This document shows, piece by piece, positions 25,906 through 34,133 of a stretch of 64,000 nucleotides of DNA. Under the pieces are notes generated by a model. The model ran no database searches, was not told where the DNA came from, and saw only the letters and a program-made list of their open reading frames with translations. The translations under genes were made by a program, and so were the position numbers. Position 1 is the stretch's first letter. Each line of letters starts with the position of its first letter. Source of the stretch: Chitinophaga sp. HK235 (GTDB lineage Bacteria > Bacteroidota > Bacteroidia > Chitinophagales > Chitinophagaceae); contig NZ_CP073766.1 in NCBI RefSeq assembly GCF_018255755.1, forward strand, positions 3,472,001 through 3,536,000, given 5' to 3'.

Positions 25906-26588
25906 GAGGCGTTAACATTGATCTGAAAACTGTTCTTTTTCAGTTTTTTATTGAATTTATATAAGTCAGGATGACGGTTTTGCAGCCCTTCCCTTTTGGT
26001 GCCGGTGTTGATCACATAGTTGGCGTCCAGGATTTTACGCCTGAAATTGCGTCTGTCGAGTGTGGTTTGCAGAATACATTCATACAGTTCATGCAGCTCG
26101 GTAATGGTAAACAGTTCATCCAGTAATTCGAAGCCTACCGGGTAATACAGAATCTTGGAACGAAGGCGCTGCAGCGCTATCTGGAAGATCTCCTGGTGAT
26201 CGAATCCCAGCTTCGGCATTTTCAGGACGTTGAACCATTTCACATCATTGGCCATACTACCCACGATGATATTGAAACGGGCAGGATTGATGAGCGCGTA
26301 ATATCCCACGGCGATTACGCGGCCACGCGGATCACGGGCAGGGTCGTCGAAGGAATAGAGCTGTTCGAGGAATACATCATCTATCCCTGTTTTGGTTTTA
26401 AGAATGCGGGAACAGGTATCACGAAACGTTTCATCCATTTGCAGAAAGCCGCCAGGTAATGTCCAGCAGTCTTTGAAGGGCTCTTCTTTTCTATTGAGCA
26501 GGAGCACAGACAAGGTGTTGTCATGATAGCCGAATATGACCAGATCTACTGCCAGCGATGGATTTTTGTATTCGTGAAATTGTTTCAT
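25902..26588 (-). CDS. NrtR-like Nudix-domain transcriptional regulator
   Basis: 228 residues from the ATG at 26588 (MKQFHEYKNPSL); ATGs at 26603 and 26621 are alternatives. The N-terminal half is a Nudix fold, but the box GX5EX7REUXEEXGU reads G-x5-E-x7-R-I-L-K-T-K-T-G, so the catalytic glutamates are missing. The C-terminal part (about 145-215) is a winged helix (FTITELHELYECILQTTLDRRNFRRKIL). This is the layout of NrtR, which senses ADP-ribose or related nucleotides and represses NAD-linked genes. It leads a four-gene operon and diverges from an AraC gene. Confidence 0.88.
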   Translation of the reverse strand: MKQFHEYKNPSLAVDLVIFGYHDNTLSVLLLNRKEEPFKDCWTLPGGFLQMDETFRDTCSRILKTKTGIDDVFLEQLYSFDDPARDPRGRVIAVGYYALINPARFNIIVGSMANDVKWFNVLKMPKLGFDHQEIFQIALQRLRSKILYYPVGFELLDELFTITELHELYECILQTTLDRRNFRRKILDANYVINTGTKREGLQNRHPDLYKFNKKLKKNSFQINVNAS

Positions 26589-26627
26589 GCCCGTTTGCGT
26601 CATTTTAACGTGAAGTAACAATTTTTT

Positions 26628-26662
26628 TTTGAGATGGCCTAAAAAACGGATGCTTATATTTG
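26628..26662 (+). promoter_or_regulatory. Bacteroidota-type promoter for the AraC gene
   Basis: TTTG (26628-26631), a 23-bp spacer and TATATTTG (26655-26662), 35 bp before ATG 26698. It also lies in the shared region with the divergent NrtR-like gene. Confidence 0.5.
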
Positions 26663-26697
26663 CGGGACCTATACCTCAACGTTACACTATACCACAA

Positions 26698-27723
26698 ATG
26701 TCCAAGCACTATTGGAAAGTCGGCAACCTACATCATCTTGCAGAGCAACAGGCTGCTCCAGCATCTGTCAGCGCAGGTTTCGCGCTCCCCTCTACCCGGC
26801 TGCTGCCACGTATTACAGATACCCCTGAACGTTATGAACGTATTCAATATGAACGGCTGGAACCGGGCTGTATGCTGGTAAACGTTTATATCAAAGCCAA
26901 AACAGATACAATCTACCACCTGGAGCCAAGTACCAGCTTAGACTATTTTTATCTGGCCTATACGCTGTATCAGGGTGAGGTGGTACGCAAACACCTGGGA
27001 GTCTATACAGAACATTATATCAGCGGGCAGAACGTGTGCAGTTTTTATAACAACCTGTATGGCTATGAAAGCCAGCTGTCGGCCGGGACGGTGGTGCGCA
27101 CGCGTTTTTTTGCCTTTACCGCAGCGTGGTTACAGGAAAAGCTGGACCCTTCGGAGCTGGCAGCAGATAGTCCGTTGTTACAGATCCTGGAGAAACAAAC
27201 GGAGAAAATAGCTTTCAACACAGGACCTTTCCAAGTCAGGCTGCTGGAAGAGCTGGATGCCTTGATGGATGCTAGTCTCCGCTCCCCACTGTTCCAGCTG
27301 GAATTAAAAAAACACTCCTACACCCTGATCAGCAACAGTTTCAAGACGCTCCTTACACCATCTGCGTTGCCGGCCAAATATCCGGCACACCATGAGCAGG
27401 GTATCAATCTGATAGTCGCTTATCTGGACGAACATTTCCAGGAAGGCTTCCCTGGCCTCCCTACCCTGGCAGGCATCGGCAATATGAGCGTCACTACTAT
27501 GCGCCGGCAGTTCCAGCAACATACCGGTTACAGTCCATTCGATTACTTTCACCGCCGCCAGATGAACTTCGCGGTAGAACAGCTGCAACGCCGGATGCCT
27601 GTCAAAGAAGTGGCCTTATCCCTGGGTATCCGCAATCCTGCCAATTTCACCCGCCTCTTCAGAAAATATTACGGTATCACGCCGGCGGATATACGAAAAA
27701 AAATGACCATAGAAGACAACTGA
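26698..27723 (+). CDS. AraC-family transcriptional regulator
   Basis: 341 residues from ATG 26698. The N-terminal 220 residues are a sensor part without an obvious family. The C-terminal double HTH (about 240-335) has LAGIGNMSVTTMRRQFQQHTG and VKEVALSLGIRNPANFTRLFRKYYGITP. It is divergent from the NrtR-like gene and upstream of the giant cargo gene, with its own promoter ahead of each. The regulated genes cannot be told. Confidence 0.9.
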   Translation: MSKHYWKVGNLHHLAEQQAAPASVSAGFALPSTRLLPRITDTPERYERIQYERLEPGCMLVNVYIKAKTDTIYHLEPSTSLDYFYLAYTLYQGEVVRKHLGVYTEHYISGQNVCSFYNNLYGYESQLSAGTVVRTRFFAFTAAWLQEKLDPSELAADSPLLQILEKQTEKIAFNTGPFQVRLLEELDALMDASLRSPLFQLELKKHSYTLISNSFKTLLTPSALPAKYPAHHEQGINLIVAYLDEHFQEGFPGLPTLAGIGNMSVTTMRRQFQQHTGYSPFDYFHRRQMNFAVEQLQRRMPVKEVALSLGIRNPANFTRLFRKYYGITPADIRKKMTIEDN

Positions 27724-27751
27724 TTGAACATAGAAGAGTAGCTACCTGCAG

Positions 27752-27759
27752 TAATTTTG
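27752..27759 (+). promoter_or_regulatory. Candidate -7 box for the T9SS cargo operon
   Basis: TAATTTTG followed by CGCG, 60 bp before ATG 27820. A TTG at 27724-27726 is somewhat far for a -33 element. Confidence 0.4.
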
Positions 27760-27819
27760 CGCGCCTGTGTCTATTCCGGATACACAATATCTCATCCCTG
27801 TGACTGAACAAATTACTGC

Positions 27820-30800
27820 ATGAAAAAATTCTACCTGTTTATCCTCAGTACCCTTCTGTTATTAATCACTTTCAGGGCCAACAGCCAGGTCTGCTACGTG
27901 AAGCCCGGCGGACCATACGGCAACGGTACTTCCTGGGAAAATGCCTTTCCAGACCTGGATCTGGCTATCGATGCTGTGAATATGGGCCAATTCAATGAAA
28001 TAAGAATGCTCGCCGGTACTTACAACCCTTTTATCGAAGCGACCAATGGCCTCATTACTTCCACCTCCTTTTGGATAAAAAGAGGGGTCACCATCAAAGG
28101 CGGGTACAAGCCGGGATCCAGCTCTGCGCTGGAAGTCCGCGATCCGGCCCTCTATCCCACCGTCCTGGACGGAGACTATGCGCATACTCCCGGGCTGACG
28201 GATGACGATGCCCAACATGTGATAGTAGCTAATAGTGCCGGAACTGTTACACTGGATGGTCTGACGATTACTAACGGCAATGCCGTGTTACCTCCTTCCC
28301 TGAGCCAGCCCGAAGCCTATGGCGGGGGGATCTTAAGCCTTTTCACCAATCTCAGGTTGAATAATGTCGTACTTGTTAACAACATAGCAGAAAAAAAGGG
28401 TGGTGGAATTTACCTGACAGGAGGCAACATCACACTGAACAATACCTGGGTTAAAAACAACAAGGCCCCCATGGGCGGCGGCATTGCACTGGACCAGGGA
28501 TCAGCATCACCAACTTTCCTGGCTGTCAGCAGTGCTATTGTAAATAACACCTCTGCTGGCGGAACTACCATTTATACAAAAGATGGCACCACGTTCCTGA
28601 TCAACTGTACCATTGCTAACAATACGGGAACAGGATATCAGGCCATGATTGGAAACCTTAACATTCACAACTGTATTTTCCGCAATAATCTTTTGGCTGG
28701 TAATCCGTCTGACCTTGTGATAATGGGCGTCACCGGCAGTTCCTCCAATAATATATCTGATGTGGCATTGCCATTGGCCGGGGTTAATAATACGGTAGGA
28801 CAAGACCCCGGTTTTGTCAGTTCCTCAAATCTATCGCTGAAACCCACTTCCATTGCCATCAATACCGGCAACAACACACCTTACAGCGCAGGTAGTAATC
28901 CCGACCTATCCGCTTTTACAACGGATATTGCCGGTAAGCCCCGCATCTATAACAGCGGCACCGTTGACATCGGTGCTTACGAGTACCAGGCTGCCATCAG
29001 CACTGTTAGTGTACTGGGTGTAACCACTACTGATCCATTACTGAATAACTACGACCAGGTACATTTTACGGTCACCTTTGCTCAAAGTGTGACCGGGTTA
29101 ACGGCTGCCAATTTCAGCTTACCTGGCGGAGGTACTATCCTGTCTGTCACCCCTGTTACCGGCACCAACAACCAGCAATGGACAGTAACGGTTAAAACAG
29201 TGGAAAGTGATAACTTCCCTTTACTACTGGATAACCAGAACGGCCTCCCGGTGAACCTTTTCAATATCCCGGCGGGCTCTCCCGGATATGCTATTGATAA
29301 AACAGCCCCCACAATCACCTCGGCTAATCTTTACTCGAACAATACAGTTCCCACGCTCGCTAAAACAGGTGACAAAATTCAACTAAACCTGACTGCCAGT
29401 GAGGATATCAAGACCGTCACTGCAACCATTGCAGGCAAAACAGCCACGGTAACACTTCTGCCTCCTACCCGGTCCCAACAATGGATCACTGTGGCCGATA
29501 CGGATCCGGATGGACCAGTGACTGCAAGAGTAACATTGACCGACATGGCCGGGAACAGCACTGTCTATAACATCCCTGCTGATATCGCCGCAGGCCAGCC
29601 TGTCTATATCGACAACACAGCTCCCCAGCTGACGGTGCAGCCACTCACCACCTGGCTTGATATAAACGGCAACGTTACCATCACACAGAGCATGTTAAAT
29701 TACCTGGTATCAGATCCTCCCATCAATGATCCGGTGACGATCTCTTTTACCCCGCGTACATTGGACATCTCCAATATGGGAGACAACACCTTTACACTGA
29801 CAGCCACCGACAAAGCCGGAAATATTACCAACAAAAATTTCACGGTCACCCTTGCCAATCGATCTGTCAGCAGCCTGGCACCGCTAAGTCCGGCTACCTT
29901 CACTGTACCTTACGGAACTTCCCTTACGGGATTATTGCCTGTCACTACCACCGTTAACTGGCAGGATGGTGGCCAAACCGTTGTGTCACTTAACTGGGAC
30001 AACAGCCCCTACAATGCCCTTGTCGCCGGCGCCTATACCTTGCAGGCAGCTCCGGTACTGCATTCCACCTGGACAAGCGCCGGGCAGAAAGTGAGTGCCA
30101 TCATCAACGTTAATAAACGTGTAGCTGTCAACGTTACTCCTCCTGCAACAGTCATCACTGAGCTGGGAACTGACTTTGCCGCGCTGGGTCTGCCGTCCAC
30201 TTTACCAGCAACCTATTCTCCGGTTACTACCAATACCAACCCGGTGGACGTAACCTGGCAACCAGGTAGTTATAATCCTGCTGTAGCAGGCACTTACACC
30301 CTCACCGGCACCATCGTTCCGGATGCCAGCACCGATCTGCCAGCCGGTCTGCAAACCATTAATATCACGGTGGTGGTGAAAAAACGTGTCATCAGCAGCA
30401 TACCAGCCATCAATCCGGTTTCTGTTCCATATGGCAGCGCGCCGGCCAGCATCCTGCCTGCCACTGTTATGCCGGATTATGCAGTCAGCAACCCGGGTAA
30501 CCCGGCACTGAACATCAGCTGGGACCTGAGTAGTTACGATCCGCTTACAGCCGGCATCTATACTATCAATGGTACACTTACTGCAGACAGCAATACCGAT
30601 ACCAATGGTCAGCCGATGACCACCAGTGTAACCGTGACCGTTAATAAACGCACTATCTCCGGGATCACACCGGCAACGGCCATCACCGTGCCTTATGGTA
30701 CTGCTCCCGCAGCAACAGGCCTTCCATCGCAGATAGCAGCCACCTATACACCGGCCACCAGCAATACAACACCACTGAACGTTACCTGGAACACCAGCAG

Positions 30801-33228
30801 TTACGATCCGCTCACAGTGGGTACGTATACCATTCCAGGCACACTGACGGCAGACAACAACACGGATATCACCGGCCAGCCGATGACAACCAGTGTAACC
30901 GTCACCGTTAGCAAACGTATTATCACCAGCATTACGCCAGCAACGGCCATCACCGTGCCTTATGGTACTGCTCCTGCAGCATTAGGACTCCCATCGCAGA
31001 TAGCTGCAGTCTATACACCTGCCACCAGCAACACAACACCGCTGAGCGTAACCTGGAACACCAGCAGCTACGATCCGCTCACAGCGGGTACGTATACTAT
31101 TCCAGGCACACTGACAGCAGACAACAATACGGATATCACCGGCCAGCCGATGACAACCAGTATAACCGTCAACGTTAGCAAACGTACTATCACCAGCACT
31201 ACACCGGTAACCGCTATCACCGTGCCTTATGGTACCGCTCCGGCAGCAATAGGCCTCCCATCGCAGATAACTGCAGCCTATACACCTGCCACCAGCAATA
31301 CAACACCGCTGAGCGTTACCTGGAACACCAACAGCTACGATCCGCTCACAGCAGGCACCTACAACATTCCAGGCACTCTGATAGCAGACAACAACACGGA
31401 TATCACCGGCCAGCCGATGACAACCAGTGTAACCGTCACCGTTGGCAAACGTACTATCACCAACATTACACCGGCAGCAGCCATCACCGTGCCTTATGGT
31501 ACTGCTCCCGCAGCAATAGGCCTCCCATCACAGATAGTCGCGGTTTATACACCGGCCACCAGCAATACAACACCGCTGAACGTTACCTGGAACACCAGCA
31601 GCTACGATCCGCTCACAGCCGGCACCTATACCATTCCCGGCACACTGACGGCAGACAACAACACAGATATCACTGGCCAGCCAATGACAACCAGTGTAAC
31701 CGTTACCGTTAGCAAACGTACCATCGCCGCCATCACACCGGTACCTCCAAAAGCAGTGCCTTACGGTACCAACTTCGTCACTGTCGGCCTGCCATCACAA
31801 ATAACGGCCACTTATTCACCGGCTACCACCAACACTACACCGCTGAATGTAAACTGGCTGGCTGGCAACTATAACCCTGCTGTAGCCGGCACCTATACCA
31901 TCACCGGCGTACTGACGGCGGATAACAACACCGATGTGACCGGCCAAAACATGACCATCAGCACCGACATTACCGTTAATAAACGTAGTGTCGTTTCCGT
32001 TACTACACCCGCTGCGGTACAGGTAGCCTATCTTACGCCATTTGGCAGCATCGGCTTACCAGCCACCGTACCAGCCGTTTATACTGACAATACCAGCGGT
32101 AATATATCTGTTCAATGGGATGCCTCTACCTACAACCGTTCCACGCCGGGCACCTACGTACTGCATGGCACCCTGCAACCAGACACGAACACTGACAACT
32201 CACAGAATATCAGCACCAGCTTTACGGTGACGGTTCTTCAGGGTACCCAGCGCATCACTACAGCTGCAGTAGCCGACAAGTACGAGGGAGATGCCACCTT
32301 CACCCTCCAGGCCAGCAGTGACGCAGGATTGCCCTTACAATTCACTTCCAGCAATCCGGCTGTTATTGCTATGAATGGCAACCAGGCCACACCCGGTATC
32401 CCCGGTACTGCCACTATTACCATCACACAGTCCGGTGATGTTAACTATATAGCCGCTACACCAGTAACCATTACCATAAAAGTGCTGGCATGGCCGGATG
32501 CAGCCATCAGCGCCAATGGTAACACCACCATCTGTGAGAACGAAACACTCACATTACAGGGCGCTACTTCCGGTCAATACCAGTGGTTCCTGAATGGCGC
32601 AGCTGTCAGCGGAAGCAACAAACAAACCTTCAGACCTACTGCTTCCGGCAACTACAACGCAACCGTTACTTATACCAACGGATTCATAAAAACGTCCAAT
32701 ACCATACCGGTAACCGTCAACCCACTGCCGGATGGTCGTGTAGCCGCTACCGGTAGTACTACTATCAGCAAAGGTGCCTCCATACAACTGCAGGCGTCCG
32801 GTGGCAGCAGTTACGCCTGGACACCGGCCCAGTGGCTGGACAATCCATCCAGCGCTACACCGGTAGCCAGACCCGCTGCCAGCATCCGCTACGAAGTGGT
32901 GATCACCAGCTCCGCCGGATGCAGCGTGCGTAAACAGATCGACATTACATTGGAGGACGATTTTAAAGTGACAGGCACCAACGTCCTCACCCCTAATGGC
33001 GATGGCATCAATGACAACTGGGTAGTAAAAAACCTGGACATGTACCCTGACAATGAAGTGAAAGTGTTTGACCGCGCCGGCAGGCTCGTATTCCAGGCCC
33101 GCAACTATAACAATACCTGGAACGGCACTGTCAATGGTCAGCCACTCAGTGAAGGCACCTACTACTACATCATCACCGTAGGCCAGAACATCAAAACATT
33201 CAAGGGTTATATCACTATCGTTCGTTAA
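27820..33228 (+). CDS. Giant secreted protein: beta-helix, Ig-like repeats and T9SS type B (gliding-motility-associated) C-terminal domain
   Basis: 1802 residues. A signal peptide (ending near FRANSQ) is followed by a right-handed parallel beta-helix (about 25-390, with GGGIYLTGGNITLNNTWVKNN and a terminal VDIGAYEYQ typical of choice-of-anchor Q proteins). Next come Ig-like domains, then seven tandem Ig-like repeats of 88-89 residues (about 765-1388), more Ig-like domains, and at the end the type B sorting domain (TPNGDGINDNW, VKVFDRAGRLVFQ, LSEGTYYYII). It should cross the outer membrane by type IX secretion. Function probably adhesive or structural. Four of the repeats are almost identical. 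Next gene 8 bp on. Confidence 0.9.
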   Translation: MKKFYLFILSTLLLLITFRANSQVCYVKPGGPYGNGTSWENAFPDLDLAIDAVNMGQFNEIRMLAGTYNPFIEATNGLITSTSFWIKRGVTIKGGYKPGSSSALEVRDPALYPTVLDGDYAHTPGLTDDDAQHVIVANSAGTVTLDGLTITNGNAVLPPSLSQPEAYGGGILSLFTNLRLNNVVLVNNIAEKKGGGIYLTGGNITLNNTWVKNNKAPMGGGIALDQGSASPTFLAVSSAIVNNTSAGGTTIYTKDGTTFLINCTIANNTGTGYQAMIGNLNIHNCIFRNNLLAGNPSDLVIMGVTGSSSNNISDVALPLAGVNNTVGQDPGFVSSSNLSLKPTSIAINTGNNTPYSAGSNPDLSAFTTDIAGKPRIYNSGTVDIGAYEYQAAISTVSVLGVTTTDPLLNNYDQVHFTVTFAQSVTGLTAANFSLPGGGTILSVTPVTGTNNQQWTVTVKTVESDNFPLLLDNQNGLPVNLFNIPAGSPGYAIDKTAPTITSANLYSNNTVPTLAKTGDKIQLNLTASEDIKTVTATIAGKTATVTLLPPTRSQQWITVADTDPDGPVTARVTLTDMAGNSTVYNIPADIAAGQPVYIDNTAPQLTVQPLTTWLDINGNVTITQSMLNYLVSDPPINDPVTISFTPRTLDISNMGDNTFTLTATDKAGNITNKNFTVTLANRSVSSLAPLSPATFTVPYGTSLTGLLPVTTTVNWQDGGQTVVSLNWDNSPYNALVAGAYTLQAAPVLHSTWTSAGQKVSAIINVNKRVAVNVTPPATVITELGTDFAALGLPSTLPATYSPVTTNTNPVDVTWQPGSYNPAVAGTYTLTGTIVPDASTDLPAGLQTINITVVVKKRVISSIPAINPVSVPYGSAPASILPATVMPDYAVSNPGNPALNISWDLSSYDPLTAGIYTINGTLTADSNTDTNGQPMTTSVTVTVNKRTISGITPATAITVPYGTAPAATGLPSQIAATYTPATSNTTPLNVTWNTSSYDPLTVGTYTIPGTLTADNNTDITGQPMTTSVTVTVSKRIITSITPATAITVPYGTAPAALGLPSQIAAVYTPATSNTTPLSVTWNTSSYDPLTAGTYTIPGTLTADNNTDITGQPMTTSITVNVSKRTITSTTPVTAITVPYGTAPAAIGLPSQITAAYTPATSNTTPLSVTWNTNSYDPLTAGTYNIPGTLIADNNTDITGQPMTTSVTVTVGKRTITNITPAAAITVPYGTAPAAIGLPSQIVAVYTPATSNTTPLNVTWNTSSYDPLTAGTYTIPGTLTADNNTDITGQPMTTSVTVTVSKRTIAAITPVPPKAVPYGTNFVTVGLPSQITATYSPATTNTTPLNVNWLAGNYNPAVAGTYTITGVLTADNNTDVTGQNMTISTDITVNKRSVVSVTTPAAVQVAYLTPFGSIGLPATVPAVYTDNTSGNISVQWDASTYNRSTPGTYVLHGTLQPDTNTDNSQNISTSFTVTVLQGTQRITTAAVADKYEGDATFTLQASSDAGLPLQFTSSNPAVIAMNGNQATPGIPGTATITITQSGDVNYIAATPVTITIKVLAWPDAAISANGNTTICENETLTLQGATSGQYQWFLNGAAVSGSNKQTFRPTASGNYNATVTYTNGFIKTSNTIPVTVNPLPDGRVAATGSTTISKGASIQLQASGGSSYAWTPAQWLDNPSSATPVARPAASIRYEVVITSSAGCSVRKQIDITLEDDFKVTGTNVLTPNGDGINDNWVVKNLDMYPDNEVKVFDRAGRLVFQARNYNNTWNGTVNGQPLSEGTYYYIITVGQNIKTFKGYITIVR
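30115..31980 (+). repeat. Tandem 267-bp Ig-domain repeats within the giant secreted protein gene
   Basis: Using the repeated AAACG(T/C) boundary, units start at 30115, 30382, 30646, 30913, 31180, 31447 and 31714. All are 267 bp except the second (264 bp). Units at 30646-31713 are almost identical at the DNA level. Each encodes one Ig-like domain with VPYGTAPAA, ATSNTTPL and SYDPLTAGTY. Confidence 0.9.
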
Positions 33229-33236
33229 AAGATCAC

Positions 33237-34133
33237 ATGAAAAAAAGTATTTTATCTATAGCCAGCCTGCTGTTTTGTGCATACACTTATGCACAAACAG
33301 CAGGCAACTCCAACGCTGTTACCGAACCGTTGGGCGCACAATATTATCTGAATCCCTATCTCGCCAACCCCGCCTTTGCCGGCGTGGACAGCGGCCTGCA
33401 CATCAACCTCGCCTACCGCAAACAATGGACAGACATGCCAGGCGCCCCGCAAACCAAACTGCTAACAGCAGACTATTTTGTGGGTAGCCGCGTAGGCCTA
33501 GGTCTGCAGGTCTACAATGATGTGGCCGGGCTGATTTCCAACACCCGCATCGCGGCCACTTATGCCTATCACCTGCCCCTTAACGACAACGGACACACGC
33601 TGCACTTCGGTATCTCTGGTGTGCTTTACAACAAAAGGCTCAACATAAAAGATATCAATGGGGATATGAACGATCCTGCCGCCAACGCCTTCAACAGGCG
33701 TGACAACTACTTCGAAAGTGATTTCGGTATGGCTTATACCAATAAACACCTGGGCCTGCAGGCCGCCCTGTCGGACATGATCAGCCACCTCCATGCAGAA
33801 GACAAAGAGGCCGGCACACAGTTGTTTTATGCAGCAGCAGATTACAGATTTGAAGTAAGTGAAGCTGTTCCTTACATCATTCCTAAAGTGGCCTGGCGTG
33901 GGGTACAGGGTATGCAGGATATTATAGACGCAGGGGTTAAAGTAGTTTTTCTGCGCAACTGGCTCGATGCCACCGGCATCTATCATAGCAACGGCTCCTT
34001 TAGCGCCGGCGCAGGATTCAGCTATCCATCCCTTGGTACACTACAGTTTATGTACAACACACAGACCGGAGGATTCCGCAACTATAGCAACGGAGGGATG
34101 GAGCTGCATCTGAAAATCAATCTCTTTCAATAA
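33237..34133 (+). CDS. PorP/SprF family type IX secretion system membrane protein
   Basis: 298 residues. Signal peptide (MKKSILSIASLLFCAYTYAQ), then the PorP/SprF barrel signature (QYYLNPYLANPAFAG near residue 35 and AYRKQWTDMPGAPQT). These outer-membrane proteins attach to or help surface-anchor type B cargo; SprF is needed for SprB in Flavobacterium. It follows the cargo gene by 8 bp, so the pair is cotranscribed and probably dedicated to it. Confidence 0.9.
   Translation: MKKSILSIASLLFCAYTYAQTAGNSNAVTEPLGAQYYLNPYLANPAFAGVDSGLHINLAYRKQWTDMPGAPQTKLLTADYFVGSRVGLGLQVYNDVAGLISNTRIAATYAYHLPLNDNGHTLHFGISGVLYNKRLNIKDINGDMNDPAANAFNRRDNYFESDFGMAYTNKHLGLQAALSDMISHLHAEDKEAGTQLFYAAADYRFEVSEAVPYIIPKVAWRGVQGMQDIIDAGVKVVFLRNWLDATGIYHSNGSFSAGAGFSYPSLGTLQFMYNTQTGGFRNYSNGGMELHLKINLFQ

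Noticed and set aside
30115..31980. Possible CRISPR array because of regular repeats
   Set aside because: Units are 267 bp, in frame and encode Ig-like domains; no short repeat-spacer structure.
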